Shown here in pieces: positions 35,526 through 48,450 of a stretch of 64,000 nucleotides of DNA; the first letter of the stretch is position 1; each line of letters opens with the position of its first letter. Source of the DNA: Flammula alnicola (taxonomy: Eukaryota > Basidiomycota > Agaricomycetes > Agaricales > Strophariaceae); contig JADNRV010000188.1 of the NCBI GenBank assembly GCA_015499995.1, positions 30,916-94,915 of the forward strand, given 5' to 3'. The position numbers were made by a program, and so were the translations under genes. Under the pieces are notes generated by a model. That model worked only from the letters and a program-made list of their open reading frames with translations. It made no database searches and was not told the origin of the DNA.

Positions 35526-38214
35526 TCACAGTATCTGAACACCATACATGAGCCCTATCCGCCTTCGCTTGGCAGACATCTTGGCGGCAAGCATAGTCCT
35601 TGATAGATATGCAAGAGCCGTAACACCCATGAACAAAACCTGCAACAAGTCAAAATCAGATCAACGAATAACGCACAAGAAACCGACGAAACGGCAACTT
35701 ACGCCAGCGATGGCAGATGGAATAGCCCATACTTTGGGAGTAAGCACACCATCTTGCAACAGGAAAGAGAAGAGAACGCCTATACTGCTGACAGACAGGA
35801 CAAGGCCGACTCGGGTCCTAGAAGTCATTCTTCAGCTATAAGTTTAAGGATGGAAAAAAGGTAGACTCACCCAGTCTCGCTCGCTCGGGATGCAAGAGTC
35901 GAGAGAGCTGTAACCATAAGAGACAACCCTACGCCGAGGATCAGCACGAAAGACTAGAAGGATATAATTCGAAAGTGACGTACAGGCACCGGCGAAGATC
36001 CCATAGAATATAGAGAACACGACAAGCGACTTGATACCTTTTCTAAATTTCAAATGATCAGATGACAGAAGAACCACGGAGAGAGGTAACGCACATAGTA
36101 CACATGGTGAACAACATGAGGACCAATCCACCAGAAACGGGTATCAAGAGATTCCAAGGGCCGACGATGTCGGAGGCAAAGCCAAAGCCTACACGACCTA
36201 TGATCCCTGTCAAGCTCAAGATGATGACCTACAGATCCAAAGTCAGTGAAACGGAGATTGTGGTACGTTTAGACTTACTGTGTTGAAGGCGCTCTTGGCG
36301 TCGACGCCTTTTTCTCGTCCGAGGAGGTCCAGGTACATGACTGTTTACAAAGATGTAATTACTTCCGCGTGACCTGACGATTGTTCGAGAGAAACCTACC
36401 GGGATAGTAAATGAACAACATCGTGAGGAACGAACTGCATGAAAGCAAAGGCAACTTAGAAGTTGAGACAGGCGTGATATTATGGAGCTTACCCTCCAGC
36501 AGCAAAAAGATACTCCATTTCCTTCGAATATTTCGCTAGGTCAAGACGCGGGACGGGATAAAGAGATTTCTCTGGCTTCGGCGGACTCTTTACGATGAGG
36601 AGAACGTTTGCTATGACCAAGAATCCCGTAATGATGGCGGCCGTGACACGGACAGCGCTGCTCATTCCATGTTGTTGGATCAGCACTCTGTCAGGTTTAT
36701 GAGAAATTGAGATAGATAGATAGATAGATAGAGGGATCAATTTACCGAAGAACTAGAGAGGAGAATGAACACAAAATTGCATTGGGGAAAGTGAAGATAC
36801 GTACCGGGTGGGAAGATCATGCCACCAAATGAGCCCCCGCTCATGACTATTCCGATTGCGAGGCCACGCTGGCGTTTGAAGTAATGCAAAGGAACGATCG
36901 CTGTTGGCACAAAGACGAGACCTATTCCGATGCCCATACCAAGAGCCTGGCACACGAACACCTTTTTGCAAGGACAGTCAATTTCACACGTAAATAACAT
37001 ATGATAGAACGATATACTCACTCCGCCGAATACCTCTTCTGGAATTATTGACAATAAGAAGAGGCTGCAGCCACATTAGCGGCAAAGAAGTGCTACGATG
37101 TTGAAGCCACGTACCTAACTGCGAAAAGGCCAGATCCCGCGATGACAGAGTATCGGAAGTAGCCAGAATCTGCGAGCTTCCCAGCTACAAGAGAGAGCAA
37201 GAAGGCCAAAAACCACTGAACGCTTCCAATAAATCTATCCTCAGAAATCAGACCCATTCTAGCCAACTTAGACGCTGGATGTTTGACGCACCGGACAGCA
37301 ATTGGGTTCTGATCTGTCAAGAAAACATGGTGGTAATGATCTAAAGATCTAAGTGAGCAAATGTCAGCTCGGGAAGGTCGAAGTGACGACTTGCCTTCGA
37401 AGACATTCCAAGTAAAGAGGTAGCTTTACAAGACTGTCAGAATAAAAATGGAAGGTAGACGGAAGACATTTACCCAATGGTGGCAAATTGTATCAGGAAT
37501 CTAGGTACAGACAGCGTGAATGATGTTACAAGAAAAAATGGAGCACCAAACGTACGCTGCGGCCACAGTCATCCAGCCAACAAGGCCTCCTTCAGGTGGA
37601 TCCTTCGTGTATAGAGGGGGCGGATCTCGCCTGTATTCCGATACATCGTCCGATTTGACGCTTTCGAGGTCATCGAGATATTTGTCTTGTTTGGGGGTCT
37701 GATATCCAAATTCGTTCACAAATTCATCCGACATTGGTCGTGCTGGAGGTATAGTTGGCGTCGTTGGATCTGGAGGAGACCAAGGTAGTCGAAACTGGGC
37801 CAGCCAACTATCACGATTCGGAGCCTTAGCATGGGCCAAGAATGTTGTAAGTATCTGAAGAGCTCACGTTTTGCCATTCTCAATCAACCCATGTCCAAAA
37901 CGCTTCTTGGGCGGTTTAACGACACTCCTAGGAAGTTCGCGAGGAGGCAGGCCCGGAAGCGAAAGAATAGGCGCAGGTCGTTCAGGTATATGTGCAGGTA
38001 GAGGCTTGTTTAGTAAAAATGTGGGGCTCCTGGGTTCATAAATGTGTGCAACGCGATGCTCCCGTTTCGAGTCTCTGGGGGATTTAGGAACAAGTAGGGG
38101 GGATCTAGGAGCAACTAGAGGGGATCGCGGTTTAACAGGAAATGTTGCGAACATGAGAGAAAATCGCCACCAGGGCGGAATTCGAGATAGAGGCCTGCTC
38201 TGGAGAACGTACAA
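35526..38214 (-). CDS. MFS transporter, monocarboxylate-transporter type
   Basis: Many short introns. The core has PPEGGLVGWMTVAAAY (the family's first-helix motif), FLIQFATIG, SFGVFEDHY-type continuation, IGSVQWFLAFLLSLVAGKLADSGY, ALGMGIGIGLVFVPTA, HYFKRQRGLAIGIVMSGGSF, then IIGRVGFGFASDIVGPWN and a last helix ending at ALAYLSRTMLAAKM. This is the layout of fungal MCT-like permeases; the substrate is unknown. The Met at 37839 (MAHAKAPNRDSW) could be the start, but a 60-nt intron with GTGAGC donor, GCTAAG branch site and GATAG acceptor (37867-37808) joins an upstream exon (38214-37868) in frame, giving a long basic N-terminal tail with RSPL/KSPR repeats. I favour the longer form weakly. Confidence 0.8.
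36711..36731 (+). repeat. GATA microsatellite
   Basis: About five tandem gata/taga units inside an intron of the transporter gene. Confidence 0.85.
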
Positions 38215-39001
38215 CGTTGGCGGCGCTCGGCTCTCGTTCGCGCCTCTTATTGCTTCATCATCGAAACTCCGAAAAGCTGTACAGCCTCATTTGGGCCAAT
38301 AACGTAGATCCGCACATATCACCAAGGCAACAGATCTGTTAAGACCTATATAAGTGGACCCAAGGTCGATGAACAGCTCTCACATCGTCCTTAGAATTTG
38401 TACAACCACTCGACTCACTCGGATTTTCTTGCAAAATTACTGAGCAACCCCAAACGCAGAGGATAACTGAGGCTCCGACGCGCATGGTGAATGCTCCTCC
38501 TTGCATCAATGTTTCATATTTGAACCCTCTGTGGGCTGTGTGCACTGTAACTTGCATCTACTGTGTGTCTAGAAGCTCGGAAGCCAGAACATGAGGACCA
38601 CACACTCAAAGGGAACATAAAACTTTCAAAGAACAACTGCCAGTGGCGCCTTCGCGAGCAAGAATTCGAACTGTGCCAGTGTTCACTTAGTGTTCACTCA
38701 TCAGCAGCTCTCGCAGTGACCCGAATATTAATGTTACCAGATGTTACCTTGTAGCTCCCCAATCAGGGTTGACCATAATTCGGAGACGCTTTGTTTCCTC
38801 GGCGAATTTAGCTTGTATCAGTCGTCCCAGGTCCGTAAATGAAATTGATTTATGCGAATGCATGAAAATTGATGAAAAGTCTTTGCATCTGGGATTCGAG
38901 AAGAATCTTGCAATTACAGTGACGATTCGCAGCGTATAACGACAGTAAGATCATACCAACGAGTCTATTCTTCTCCTATCATTCTACTCACACTTATCCT
39001 A
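38215..39001. other. Intergenic; no gene seen
   Basis: No supported gene; the frames at 38339-38557 and 38563-38754 lack motifs and splice partners. Confidence 0.4.
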
Positions 39002-40014
39002 TCAAGGATTCTGATACGTAATCTCCACTGTTCCATTAGTCGACGAATTCGAAATGACTGTCATGAGGATTTTATCAGTCGCATCGCTAAACGCTGTCCA
39101 GAGCACTGGCGGGTTGTGATTATCCTGCGTGCGAATGTTGATGTTCGTCATGATCGTCGTGCCCGTAGGCAAATCCGCTGCGGCAGGCGTATTATAGATC
39201 TCCAACGCTTCTATAGCCTTGTCGAGTGGGTTCATGGTGGTGATGGACAGAGCGGAGCCAGGGATACCCAAAAAGGTCGAGTTCCAATTGTATGTCGTGT
39301 TAGATCCGGAGGTAGAGGTGCTGATGAGGTCTATGACACCGGTGAGGTTTTGGCCGGGTTGTACCTGGGTAGCGTTGTTGTGGTAGGCTACTCCGTTGAT
39401 GAGGTACCACGATGCAACGGACCAGTAGGCGCCTCCTCCGGTTGCAGATTTGCCGAATTGTAACACGGGTTGTAGTATCGAGGTGATTCCCGGGCAACAG
39501 CTGGGGGTGGGGACTAGGGCATTGAAGTAGTACAGGAGCTGGCCGTCCTTTTTCTCGGGTGGGGGCGGGACGACCCAGGAAGTCGAGAAGGAAGAGAGAT
39601 GGCTTGAGCCTTTGTAGATCCAGTTGGTGTAAGCGACGTATCCGGATTTGAGGGCACGGGGAGCAATCGTGTGTGGGTTACGAGAGACTTTAGGTTGGCC
39701 GGAAACAGTTTTGAAACCTGTCAATGGGGCAGAGTGAAGGATTGTACCATCTGCGTTGATCAGCTGGACCTCTTTTGCGGTCTGGTGTACCCGTCCACCT
39801 TCTGGAACGACGTGGACCTTTGATTTTGGCACGAGCCCGCTAGGAGTCCTTACGAGTTCCTCTGCGGCACTCTATGGATAAAATTCAGCAGTTAGTACGA
39901 TTAAAAGGGGTACGGTAATGGATGGCATTGGCATACAGTATCTGTGGGTTTTGCAAGCCCGCCAAGGAATTGAAGCGCAAGGAGCGCGCACATTGCCAGA
40001 GTTTTGAATGACAT
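39002..40014 (-). CDS. Secreted beta-rich protein of an expanded fungal family, 315 aa
   Basis: Two exons (40014-39937 and 39871-39002, 948 nt). Start MSFKTLAMCALLALQFLGGL is a signal peptide, then a pro-like region with the family hallmark QLINADGTILHSAP. The body has SGYVAYTNWIYKGSSHLSSF, SWVVPPPP, YYFNALVP, SILQPVLQFGKSATGGGAYW, SVASWYLINGVAYHN and LTGVIDL, all strand-like, with several N-glycosylation sites. I know this pattern from secreted, mostly uncharacterised proteins expanded in mushrooms, possibly of a concanavalin/G1-peptidase-like sandwich fold; no catalytic residues can be assigned. Likely extracellular. Confidence 0.72.
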
Positions 40015-41514
40015 CGGTATCCTATCTCCCTAGTTAGCATCCGAACTCGTAAGTAATAATGTTGACTTACTTTCGAGACACGATATCCAGTTGAGAGCTC
40101 GAAAGGGAGGTGGAATATCCTCGTCATTCGAAACTGCTGCCTTAAATACACGAAGACAGATAAAATCTCTGAGGCAATATGGCAAAGAATTGCGGCGCTC
40201 TATATTGTCCTATGCCACAGAAATCTAAGTAGGAAGATGGCGTCAGTTCTCGAAGTACGAGCGTTGCATATCAGCCTTAGTACCTCGATGTTCAGCGAAT
40301 CCGATGGTGATGCGAGAACGTCCAAACACTTTATAGCATATGGCATATGCATCTTGGACCAGTAGAACACGCGCAGCGTCAGGGAGGGTCATAAGGCTGA
40401 CACATCCACGTAAATGTATACTGCGTCAAAAAAAATTAGACATCCGTTCGCATGGAGAGGCGCTGACCAGTGTGCGGCCTTTGAATTTCCATCAGAAATT
40501 TGGCCCGTGAGTTGGGAAAGCGGAATTCAAGCGGAATTGATGTACGCCTTGCTCTGTTAGAGGGAGATCACAGTTACGTTTGAGGTAGGGCCCGGGGAGC
40601 TGGAAAATTTAATAAATAGAAAGGAAGACGACGAAAAAGATGAGAGTAGGGCGGGCGCACCTGATGACAGCTCCACTAAATTCAACGTTCATATTCTGGT
40701 TGAGACCGTGGAAGAAGATAAAAGATGGAGTAAAGGCAAGAGCTTAGATTTATTGCTCGAAAGTACTTCCACAAATCGCTAGTCATGTCGGCGGCTAGGA
40801 GTACCTTTCGTGGCAGATGAGTTGCAAGGCCCACACTGGCAACGAAGGCATTATGCGGTGGAGCAGTCCGATATGGCTTGACTCCAGGAAGCCGATGCTC
40901 GGAGATGCGTCGAGTAGGCCGTCGCAGGCAAAGAGTGGACTGCAAGAGAGTCCTATGAACATGCACTGCCACTGATGTGATCTAATCTATCTAATCTAAG
41001 GGACTGCCACAGTGGCTGCAATCCCAGAGGACAAGCGCAACCTTCCCCAAGACCACAAAACATTCCCTTATTGCACCTCAGCATTTCAACGAGTGCAGCC
41101 AAGTACTATAGTGTCCAAGCACCACGAAATTATAGACGTGTATTGTACAAAAAAGTACCAACAAGACAAATGTCGACAAGAATACAATAATACGGATAAA
41201 ACAGGGCTACAAAAGTCCTTTTCAAGTCCAATAACGAAAAAGAGAGAAATGAATCAACGTCCCGCGAAATATTTAATCGTTCGAGCGTCCAGTCGCAGAG
41301 CCACACGTGGCCAAGTATAACGTGTACAAGTAGAGAAAAGAACAAATGGAATCGCGGCGCAAGAGAGAGGAAAAAGAGAACGAAAAAAAAGATACATAAA
41401 CACCACAAACACTGCTAGAGTCCAAGTAAACAATCAACACCACACCAAAAACCCACACCACAAAAACACTCACGAGAGCACACTCAACAAGCCAAAACCA
41501 CCTCATAACCCAGC
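40015..41514. other. Intergenic; no gene seen
   Basis: Promoter of the secreted protein gene and the 3' flank of the repeat protein gene. The minus-strand frame at 40682-40972 has no support. 41130-41480 is A-rich on the plus strand and is probably the 3' UTR of the next gene. Confidence 0.4.
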
Positions 41515-44500
41515 CTACGACTCGTGCGCAGGCAAGATAAAGCGTCTCCTCGCGCCATTGGGCCCAATACCCAGACCATTGAGCAGAGAATTAACAGTGT
41601 GGTCGAGGCCATTACCAAGAAGACCATCGACAACCACGTCGGTCTTGATACCAAGCCCAAGGCCATTCAAAAGCTTCGTAAGGCCAACGACGAGAGGCTC
41701 GTCACCCGCGCTTGTGCCGCTGCTGCTGGGAGTTGGTGGAGCTGGTGATCTGAAAGGAGCCGAAGGAGAAGATCCAGACGACGATCCCAAATGCCCATGA
41801 CACCAATCCTGCAACCCCAAAGACGCATCCACAATCTTGACCAAATAATCATACACCGAGTCCAAACCCAAATCCTGCATACACCCACACCCTTCCACCG
41901 TCGTCAACGCTAGGATGCTCGCAGATACTAGAGCGTCCGTCTCAGCAACCAACTCGTCCATGGTCGCCGAGGAAAGAAGAGCCGTGGTCGCATTGACGAT
42001 GCTGTCAACGAGGCTCGAGTCCACGCTGGGCGTCAAGCCAGAAGAGACAGGCTTCGACCCAGACAACGTCGAAAGAGGGACTACAGACACATGCACCGTC
42101 GTAGCATGCGTTGGCACTATCGTCGCAGGCGTCGGCAGAGACGTAGCAGCATCGTTCAATCCAAGAACGAGATCAACGAGCGCGTCGATCAGGCCCAACA
42201 AATCCGAATCGACAGTTGCATTCGCATTGGCGACGATTTGTCGTTTCGCCCTCTCCGTCATCAAGTTCTGTCGCTTCATCACAGCGCGTCGACGACGGAC
42301 ATCATCAGGTCCAATGTCCAACCCGTTCAACAACCCATCCGTAGTCGTGTCTAGACCATTCCCAAGGCCATCAACACTGGCGACTGTCTTGATCCCACCC
42401 AATCCAAGACCAGCAAGAAGGTGATCAAGATCAATGACAATAGGAACATCTCCAGAGTCGGAAGACGAGGAGGGAGAAGGGAGATGAACGACGGTAGACG
42501 ACACTGGAGGAAGTGTAGAATGTGGTACAACCGGAGGCGTCGTGACATGTGTCGATGCCGAAACAGAATGCAACGTCGAAGTCGGCGCAATGCCCACCGA
42601 AAACACTGTCCTGATACTCGTGGAGCTTGGACCAGCGCCTCTCGCAGCCGACGGCGAAACGACAATCGGATTCGACGCACACCAACTCTTCAATCCAAGC
42701 GCAGCCTCCGTGACCTTGTCAAGGTACTTGACAGCTTGCTCCAATCCAAGAGCTTTAAGGCACCCACACCCGGCAAAAGCGTCCTGCATAACCTTATCGG
42801 CGTCAACAAGCGCGTCGATGTTGGACAAAAGGCCTGAAACAGTGGTCGATTGGATGATTTCTCCCGTATCTTGAACGACCTTTGTCACCAAGCTAGGATC
42901 AAGCGAACCGTGCGACGCAGGAGAGCCAGCTGCAGGAAGCGAGCTCATCGACCCTTGAAATCCCAAGACCAAATCGACGAGCCCCTCTATCCGTGCCAAC
43001 AACTCGGAATTAACAGTCGCACTTGCAGAGAGAGGCGACCCATCACGACGCTTGACATCCTGAGGTCCAAGGCTCAGTTCGTTCAGCAAATCATTGACAG
43101 TGCCGCTCAGCCCAGACCCCAGACCATCGACGGTGGCGCCAGCTTTGACTGGTCCCAACAGGCCAAGGCCTGTAAGGAGGTTCGACAATCCAACGACAAT
43201 AGGGACATCGTCAGTGTTTGCAATGGTCGAGGGCACAGGACTGGCAGGAGGCTTGCCAACTGGCGTATCGGTTACCGGAGAGGGGGATGAGGGAGCAGGC
43301 ATCGCAACCGAATGACCGTGGCACCAGCTTTGCATGTCCAGAGCCGCAATGGCAACTTTATCGAGGTTTGCAACAAATGGTCCCAACCCAAGGGCATCTA
43401 CGCAACCGCATTGACCCAACAAACCGCTGACGACTCCGGTAGTGCTGACGAGAGAGTCGATAGCAGAGACGAGCGACGATACTGTCGGGGCGTTCACGAT
43501 GTTCGCGGTCGCCTCGGCAATGGAATCAAAGAGATCGGTGTTGATAGAGGGCATGACGTTGGAAGGATGAGCTGAATGGGCGGCCGTGGAGGATGCTGGC
43601 GGAGGTGGAAGGGCTGTTGCATCGCCTCCAAGACCAACGACAAGGTTGACCAGAGCAACAATCTTCGCCAACAAATCCGAATTTATCATCGCATTGGCTT
43701 TGATGTCTGCGAGGTCGTCACGTCTGTAGTTGTTGGGTCCAAGACTCAATCCACTGAGCACATTGTTGACGGTGCCGTCAAGCTCATCGTCAATACCGCT
43801 GACAGCGACTCCAGACTTTCCGTTCAAGCCAAGGCTGGACAGCAAGTCAGAGAGACCAACAACGATGGCTTGATCAGGGAAATTGGGCAATGGTGGGACC
43901 TTGTCCGTTTGGCCACTGCCGTAGGTAGAGCCGGTACTGCTGGAACTTGAGACGATAGGGTTGTGCGCACACCAATCCTTCAAATTGATGGTAGCCGCAA
44001 TAATGTTATCCAAATCACGGCTAACGCCTGCAAGGCCAAGGCCTTGGTCGTTCAACATCGAGCTGAGCAAAGAGCTGGTGTCGAGGAGAGCGTTAGTGTT
44101 GGACAAGAGCCCAGCAATGGTGGAGGAACTGAGTAGAGTCCCGGTAGCGACATTGACGTCTTGGAGAAGTGCAGATATCGTAGTGGATGTGGAAGGTGAG
44201 GCTGAAGAGTTCGGAACAGCTGGAGAAGACGAGGGCGTATGAGAGGTCAGATCAAGAACCATCTTAACAATGGCAACGAGTTGAGATACGAGGTCCGAGT
44301 TGATGTTTGCGTCGGCGGTAACGTTGGTGGCAAGCGGGTTCGAACGTTTGTTGACTCTGCGCATTCTTGACGCAAAGCCTCCGGCTGGAACACACTCATC
44401 GTTTGTCGGGCTCGGCAACCAGCCATCGTTGCATGAATGGACGACGCAACCACCATTAGAGCAGCTCGAGCTTTTGACATTGGTGATACTGCTACAGTCC

Positions 44501-45570
44501 TTGCCGGAAGATTGGCGAACAGGCTCTGCCTCGAAGAACGAATGAGGGACCATGCAGCCACCGCCTAGAGAGTAAAGTCATTTTAGAAAACGAAGATCTG
44601 GTGCAAGAGACGACGCACAGCTATCTTTGGTGGTCTTAGTGTCAATGCACTCGAAAGCAAATGTGTTCTCTCGGCCGGGAATGCCGCAAACAGCTGCATC
44701 GTGCGGGCATATGGCTTTTGCTTGACCGATGGTGACGATAGACTCTGTTCGCTTTTTCATCGAATTAGGCACTGCCGATCCACAACCCTAAATAAAATGT
44801 CAGTGTTATGTTTGAATAGACGAGAGTGAAGTGAGAAACACGAAATCCAATGATAAAAAGTAGATATATGCGTGAAAGAAATGGCTAACCTGAGGGAAAC
44901 TACCGCAGACGCCATTGCATGACATGTTAGGGGGAGCACAGACACATGTATCGCCTTGAAGAACATAGTTAGCATCACACTCGAAGTGGCAAGGGTCGGC
45001 ATTGTCGCAGGTGTGATGCGCATTCGACGGGAACGTGCATTGCTGAGCTTCAGGCGAGGTGTTGATCTATAAAACAGTTGATGAAAATACTGAGCATGTT
45101 TTGAATACCAGGATTAAAAACGTAGGACACTTACGAGCGCGGTGATTAAGGCCGATACCGCGTTCTTTCCAAGCAGTCCAACAAGAGCTTGGATATCGAC
45201 GTTGGTGTCGAGGTATAGATCAAGGTCCTAAAATTACATGAGTCTATGCACACTACACGAAGGGGAAAAAACTGGCCTTTAAGCACAAGCACAGCTGAAT
45301 CTTAGAGCCGAGGTCGAGAGGGCCGAGCAAACCACCGAGCCCAAGCAGCTGGGAGGCATCAGCAAGGAGATCTACGTTGACGTTGATGCATACATCTAAC
45401 AGATCACGCGCGACGCGGTGTTGACGCGAAGTCAGGACGTTCGACGGAGGTGGAGAGCGCTTGTAGTCGCGGCGGGTGAGCGCATGGGGGTGGATGGAAG
45501 ACACGAGGACGGGGAAGAGAGAGAAAAGAGAGATCGCGGAGAGAAAGAGTGTGTAGAACGGACGACGCAT
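41515..45570 (-). CDS. Secreted CPL1-like cysteine-rich protein with four dibasic-bounded repeats, 1,260 aa
   Basis: Exons (minus) 45570-45277, 45227-45135, 45066-44890, 44787-44619, 44564-41515 sum to 3,783 nt. A signal peptide (FLSAISLFSLFPVLVSS) is followed by a cysteine-rich region; DSCGGGCMVPHSFF to GGCVVHSCNDGWLPSPTNDE matches the CPL1-like domain of basidiomycete secreted proteins. Then four repeats of about 190-250 residues: a helix (INSDLLAKIVALVNLVVGLG), a Ser/Pro/Thr linker, a helix with LLSNxDALVD, CGC (repeats 2-4), a WC motif, another linker, and VPIVVGLSNLLTGLGL to SLGP. Each ends in basic residues: NYRRDD, DVKRRDG, DVRRRRAVMKR, GARRR, fitting Kex2 sites. The first intron has donor GC, needed to keep frame. 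Function unknown; surface or secreted is likely. Confidence 0.82.
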
Positions 45571-45812
45571 TGGTCTGGCCGCGAAGGGGCGAACGTGGTA
45601 GGCGGGCGAAAGAACGAGTTGTGGAGGTGGTTTGGGACTAAGATGGGGGGTTGGAGAGAGGGACAGAGGGCGTCTTATATATGTTTCTTTTGCAGTATCC
45701 GAGGCGGAGTTTGGATGAGGAGGGCGGTGACGGATTTGTGCATCGACTTGCCATAAAAGGGTAGATAAAGCGGGGATTTCGGGACAGGCGCGTCAATGGT
45801 ACTATGTGGACA

Positions 45813-46814
45813 TCACGCATCATCCGGAATGGACATGGACCCAAACAGATCTCCGTCTCCTACTGGTGGAGAGGTTGTGTCTCCATTAAACAGCGCACCC
45901 TCTACATTGAACTCATCCTCGTCGCTGCTGCCCACATTATTCTCTGCCTCTTTTCCTTCTCCCTCTTCGTCACTTTCGCTGCTCGCCGATCCCATCCCGA
46001 CATCCTCATCTTCCATCAGCCCCTCGACAGCGGCGCCCTCTTCTCCTTCACCCCCCATCGCCGTCTGCACAAGCCGTCCCAGGCGCGGATCCCAATCCAG
46101 CTCCTCCGGCTCCTCCACCTCCACCTCCACCCGCTGCTTCCAGTCAAACTTCTCCCGCAGCATCGTCACCGCCCGCACCGCCCTCTCCACCCTTCGATCA
46201 TGCGCATCCCGGATCTCAGCGCACTCCTTCAGCACATCCTCGTACTCGGGCTTCCTTGGCACCCCCACTCCGAAGCCCATGCCCATGCCCAGACCACCAC
46301 CAGGCGGCGCAGGCGGCGGCGCGAGACCCAGCACGTCAACCGAGCCCCGCGTGGCCATGTGTTCGCCGAGCCGCCGCACAGTATCGTTCTCCGTCCTTAA
46401 CACGTCCGTCGTCTGCTGGTTCCTCAGGAGCGGCACCACCTCCCCGTCCAGCTGCGCGTCGCCCATCGCCAAGCCCGGGTGCAGTGCGATCCGCTCATAG
46501 ATGTTCTGCGCAGTTGCTCGGCTTGTCGATATCGACCCACCAAGAGCACTGGGCGTCGGGAACGGATGCACCAGCGCAGTGGAGAAATTGTGCGTCTGCG
46601 AGAGCAGCATGTTGTATTTCGAGAGTATATCCGGCCAGGACGGCATCGCGCCTGCGTACCCCGCCATCTCGATCGTCCGTTGGAGGGAGTAGATCGAGTC
46701 GATGATCTGGTTCGCCTTGAACTTGAGGGACTCGAGTTGCGACGTCGGCAGCGTGGGCTTGGGGAGGACTGTTAGCCCTGGGGGAGGGCCGAGGGGCTGA
46801 GAGCCGCTTGCCAT
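45813..46814 (-). CDS. MED8: Mediator of RNA polymerase II transcription subunit 8, 333 aa
   Basis: Single exon. Mediator head-module subunit that bridges activators and RNA polymerase II. The N-terminal LESLKFKANQIIDSIYSLQR and SWPDILSKYNMLLSQTHNFS match the MED8 helical core; then LHPGLAMGDAQLD and VVPLLRNQQTTDVL. The region about 160-190 is a Pro/Gly linker, followed by a charged helix (EDVLKECAEIRDAHDRRVER) and an acidic Glu/Asp/Ser tail. The start Met at 46814 gives the expected N-terminus. Nuclear. Confidence 0.85.
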   Translation of the reverse strand: MASGSQPLGPPPGLTVLPKPTLPTSQLESLKFKANQIIDSIYSLQRTIEMAGYAGAMPSWPDILSKYNMLLSQTHNFSTALVHPFPTPSALGGSISTSRATAQNIYERIALHPGLAMGDAQLDGEVVPLLRNQQTTDVLRTENDTVRRLGEHMATRGSVDVLGLAPPPAPPGGGLGMGMGFGVGVPRKPEYEDVLKECAEIRDAHDRRVERAVRAVTMLREKFDWKQRVEVEVEEPEELDWDPRLGRLVQTAMGGEGEEGAAVEGLMEDEDVGMGSASSESDEEGEGKEAENNVGSSDEDEFNVEGALFNGDTTSPPVGDGDLFGSMSIPDDA

Positions 46815-47831
46815 TGTCGAACGTGTGGAGTGGTGTAGAAAAAAGTCAAGCAGGAAGTAGGCTTGTCAACGACGCGTCTTCGCGTATGAAAATGATGTCA
46901 CAGAAGGTATTAGAACCTGCAAGTATTGTCAAAGTCAACGTCAAAAGGAAATCAGAGCGTGCTTGAGTCGATTAAAATGTCGACGTTGAATGCAGGGGGC
47001 GTGTACAGAAAAGCGCGTATAAGCGGAGGACCCCGGATATGCTGACCAATCCGGACATGAATAGCCAAATATGGAAAGCAGCTTGCTAAATTGTCCGATA
47101 CCAATATTTGAGAGACATCAAGACTCCAAGCTGCATTGTCCCTGGGATTGGCCTTTGAGCTTTGGGTCCAAATTCAAGAAACCTGGCTGAGGGATCGGGT
47201 TTCAGGAAGAAACAAAACTCCCACCACTCGTCCAAGAATATGACTATCTTTCCATTATCGTATTTACCACTGCAAGATATTTTTCAAGCTGGTTCCTCTT
47301 CTGTCAATCTGTTCGTTGAACATGTGCACCAGACGTTGATTATCTTCTCAAGTGGGACATGGCCCACTGTGGGTCGTCAAACTGAACGTAAAAGGCAGAC
47401 AAGTAGGGCAAAAGCTTTCTTCCTTGTTCATTCTCCAGAATTATGCAGAACAACGCTAGGCCATCTACATATGTATAAATAAGTCATTGGGATGTGGAGA
47501 AATTTTCAGCGAGGTAGGGGGCTGCCCATTTTATGACAACTGATAGATTGCGTAGAGCATTTGAGGGGCAGGAGAACATCCCCAGCTAGGTTAAATTATT
47601 ATAACTATTATCTCCTGGCGATTGTCACCGTTGCGGCCAAAAATATATATCTGCATATCTAAGTTATCTAGGTCATGTGAAAGGCGCCAGGTTCTCTGGC
47701 CAAACTTAAGAGTCCTTCTCATGGAGAAAGATATAGCTATAAGCCCGCGATGTGCAGTCTTGGCGCGTTGATCGAGATCCAGTAGGGAAGAAGAAAACAG
47801 TTGAAATTCGGGAAAATTCAGTCAACCCCCA
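46815..47831. other. Intergenic; no gene seen
   Basis: MED8 promoter and sequence up to the LINE target site. No supported gene. Confidence 0.4.
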
Positions 47832-47835
47832 TTCA

Positions 47836-47839
<4 letters not shown>

Positions 47840-47883
<44 letters not shown>
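47840..47883. repeat. 44-nt poly(T), the LINE poly(A) tail
   Basis: Uninterrupted run of T, directly after the ttcaagag target copy. Its length may be inexact in the assembly. Confidence 0.9.
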
Positions 47884-48450
47884 CCATTTAAAGTCCATTG
47901 AGGCGTTGCCTTATGCTGGACGACCCCTGTACGTATCTGTCTACTGGAAGTGTACTGACTACTCGACGGCGCAGCTACTCGACTCTATCGGCCTCCTGAG
48001 GGGGCTCGCGCACACAAGGTGCCGGTTTATGTTGAACTGTAAGTAGTAAACTATGTGTAAGAAGTGTAATGTAATGTAATGCAATCCGATGCGTATGGTA
48101 CAAATGTGATAAACGGAGTGAGGTGAATTATGATGCATGAGAATGAGAAGCTATGTTGCATGTGGTGATAAGATGAGACTAGGATGGCGTGTGAGGTGTA
48201 TTAGACAACGTGAGATTGATGAAAATTAGGAGAGAGATTGATAAGAGAATAAAAAGAAATGAAACTACTTCTCTTCGTGGACCGTCTTCTTGCTGTCACT
48301 GCCGTCTTCTGGGTTGTCACCTCGAATGTTCGTTGGTTAGCCCCAGGCCTCTCCTTCTCCTTCCTCCCCTTCGTCTGCTTGTTCTACTGTTGCAAGATCT
48401 CCGTGACTTTCTTCGAAGCGCCTTGTGTCTGCTAGATAGGTGAATAAGGC

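Noticed and set aside
40682..40972. 96-codon minus-strand frame
   Set aside because: No family motif and no signal of splicing; treated as chance.
41524..44545. Many long plus-strand frames opposite the repeat protein
   Set aside because: Mirror frames caused by GC-rich codon use of the minus-strand gene; no motif and no splice support.
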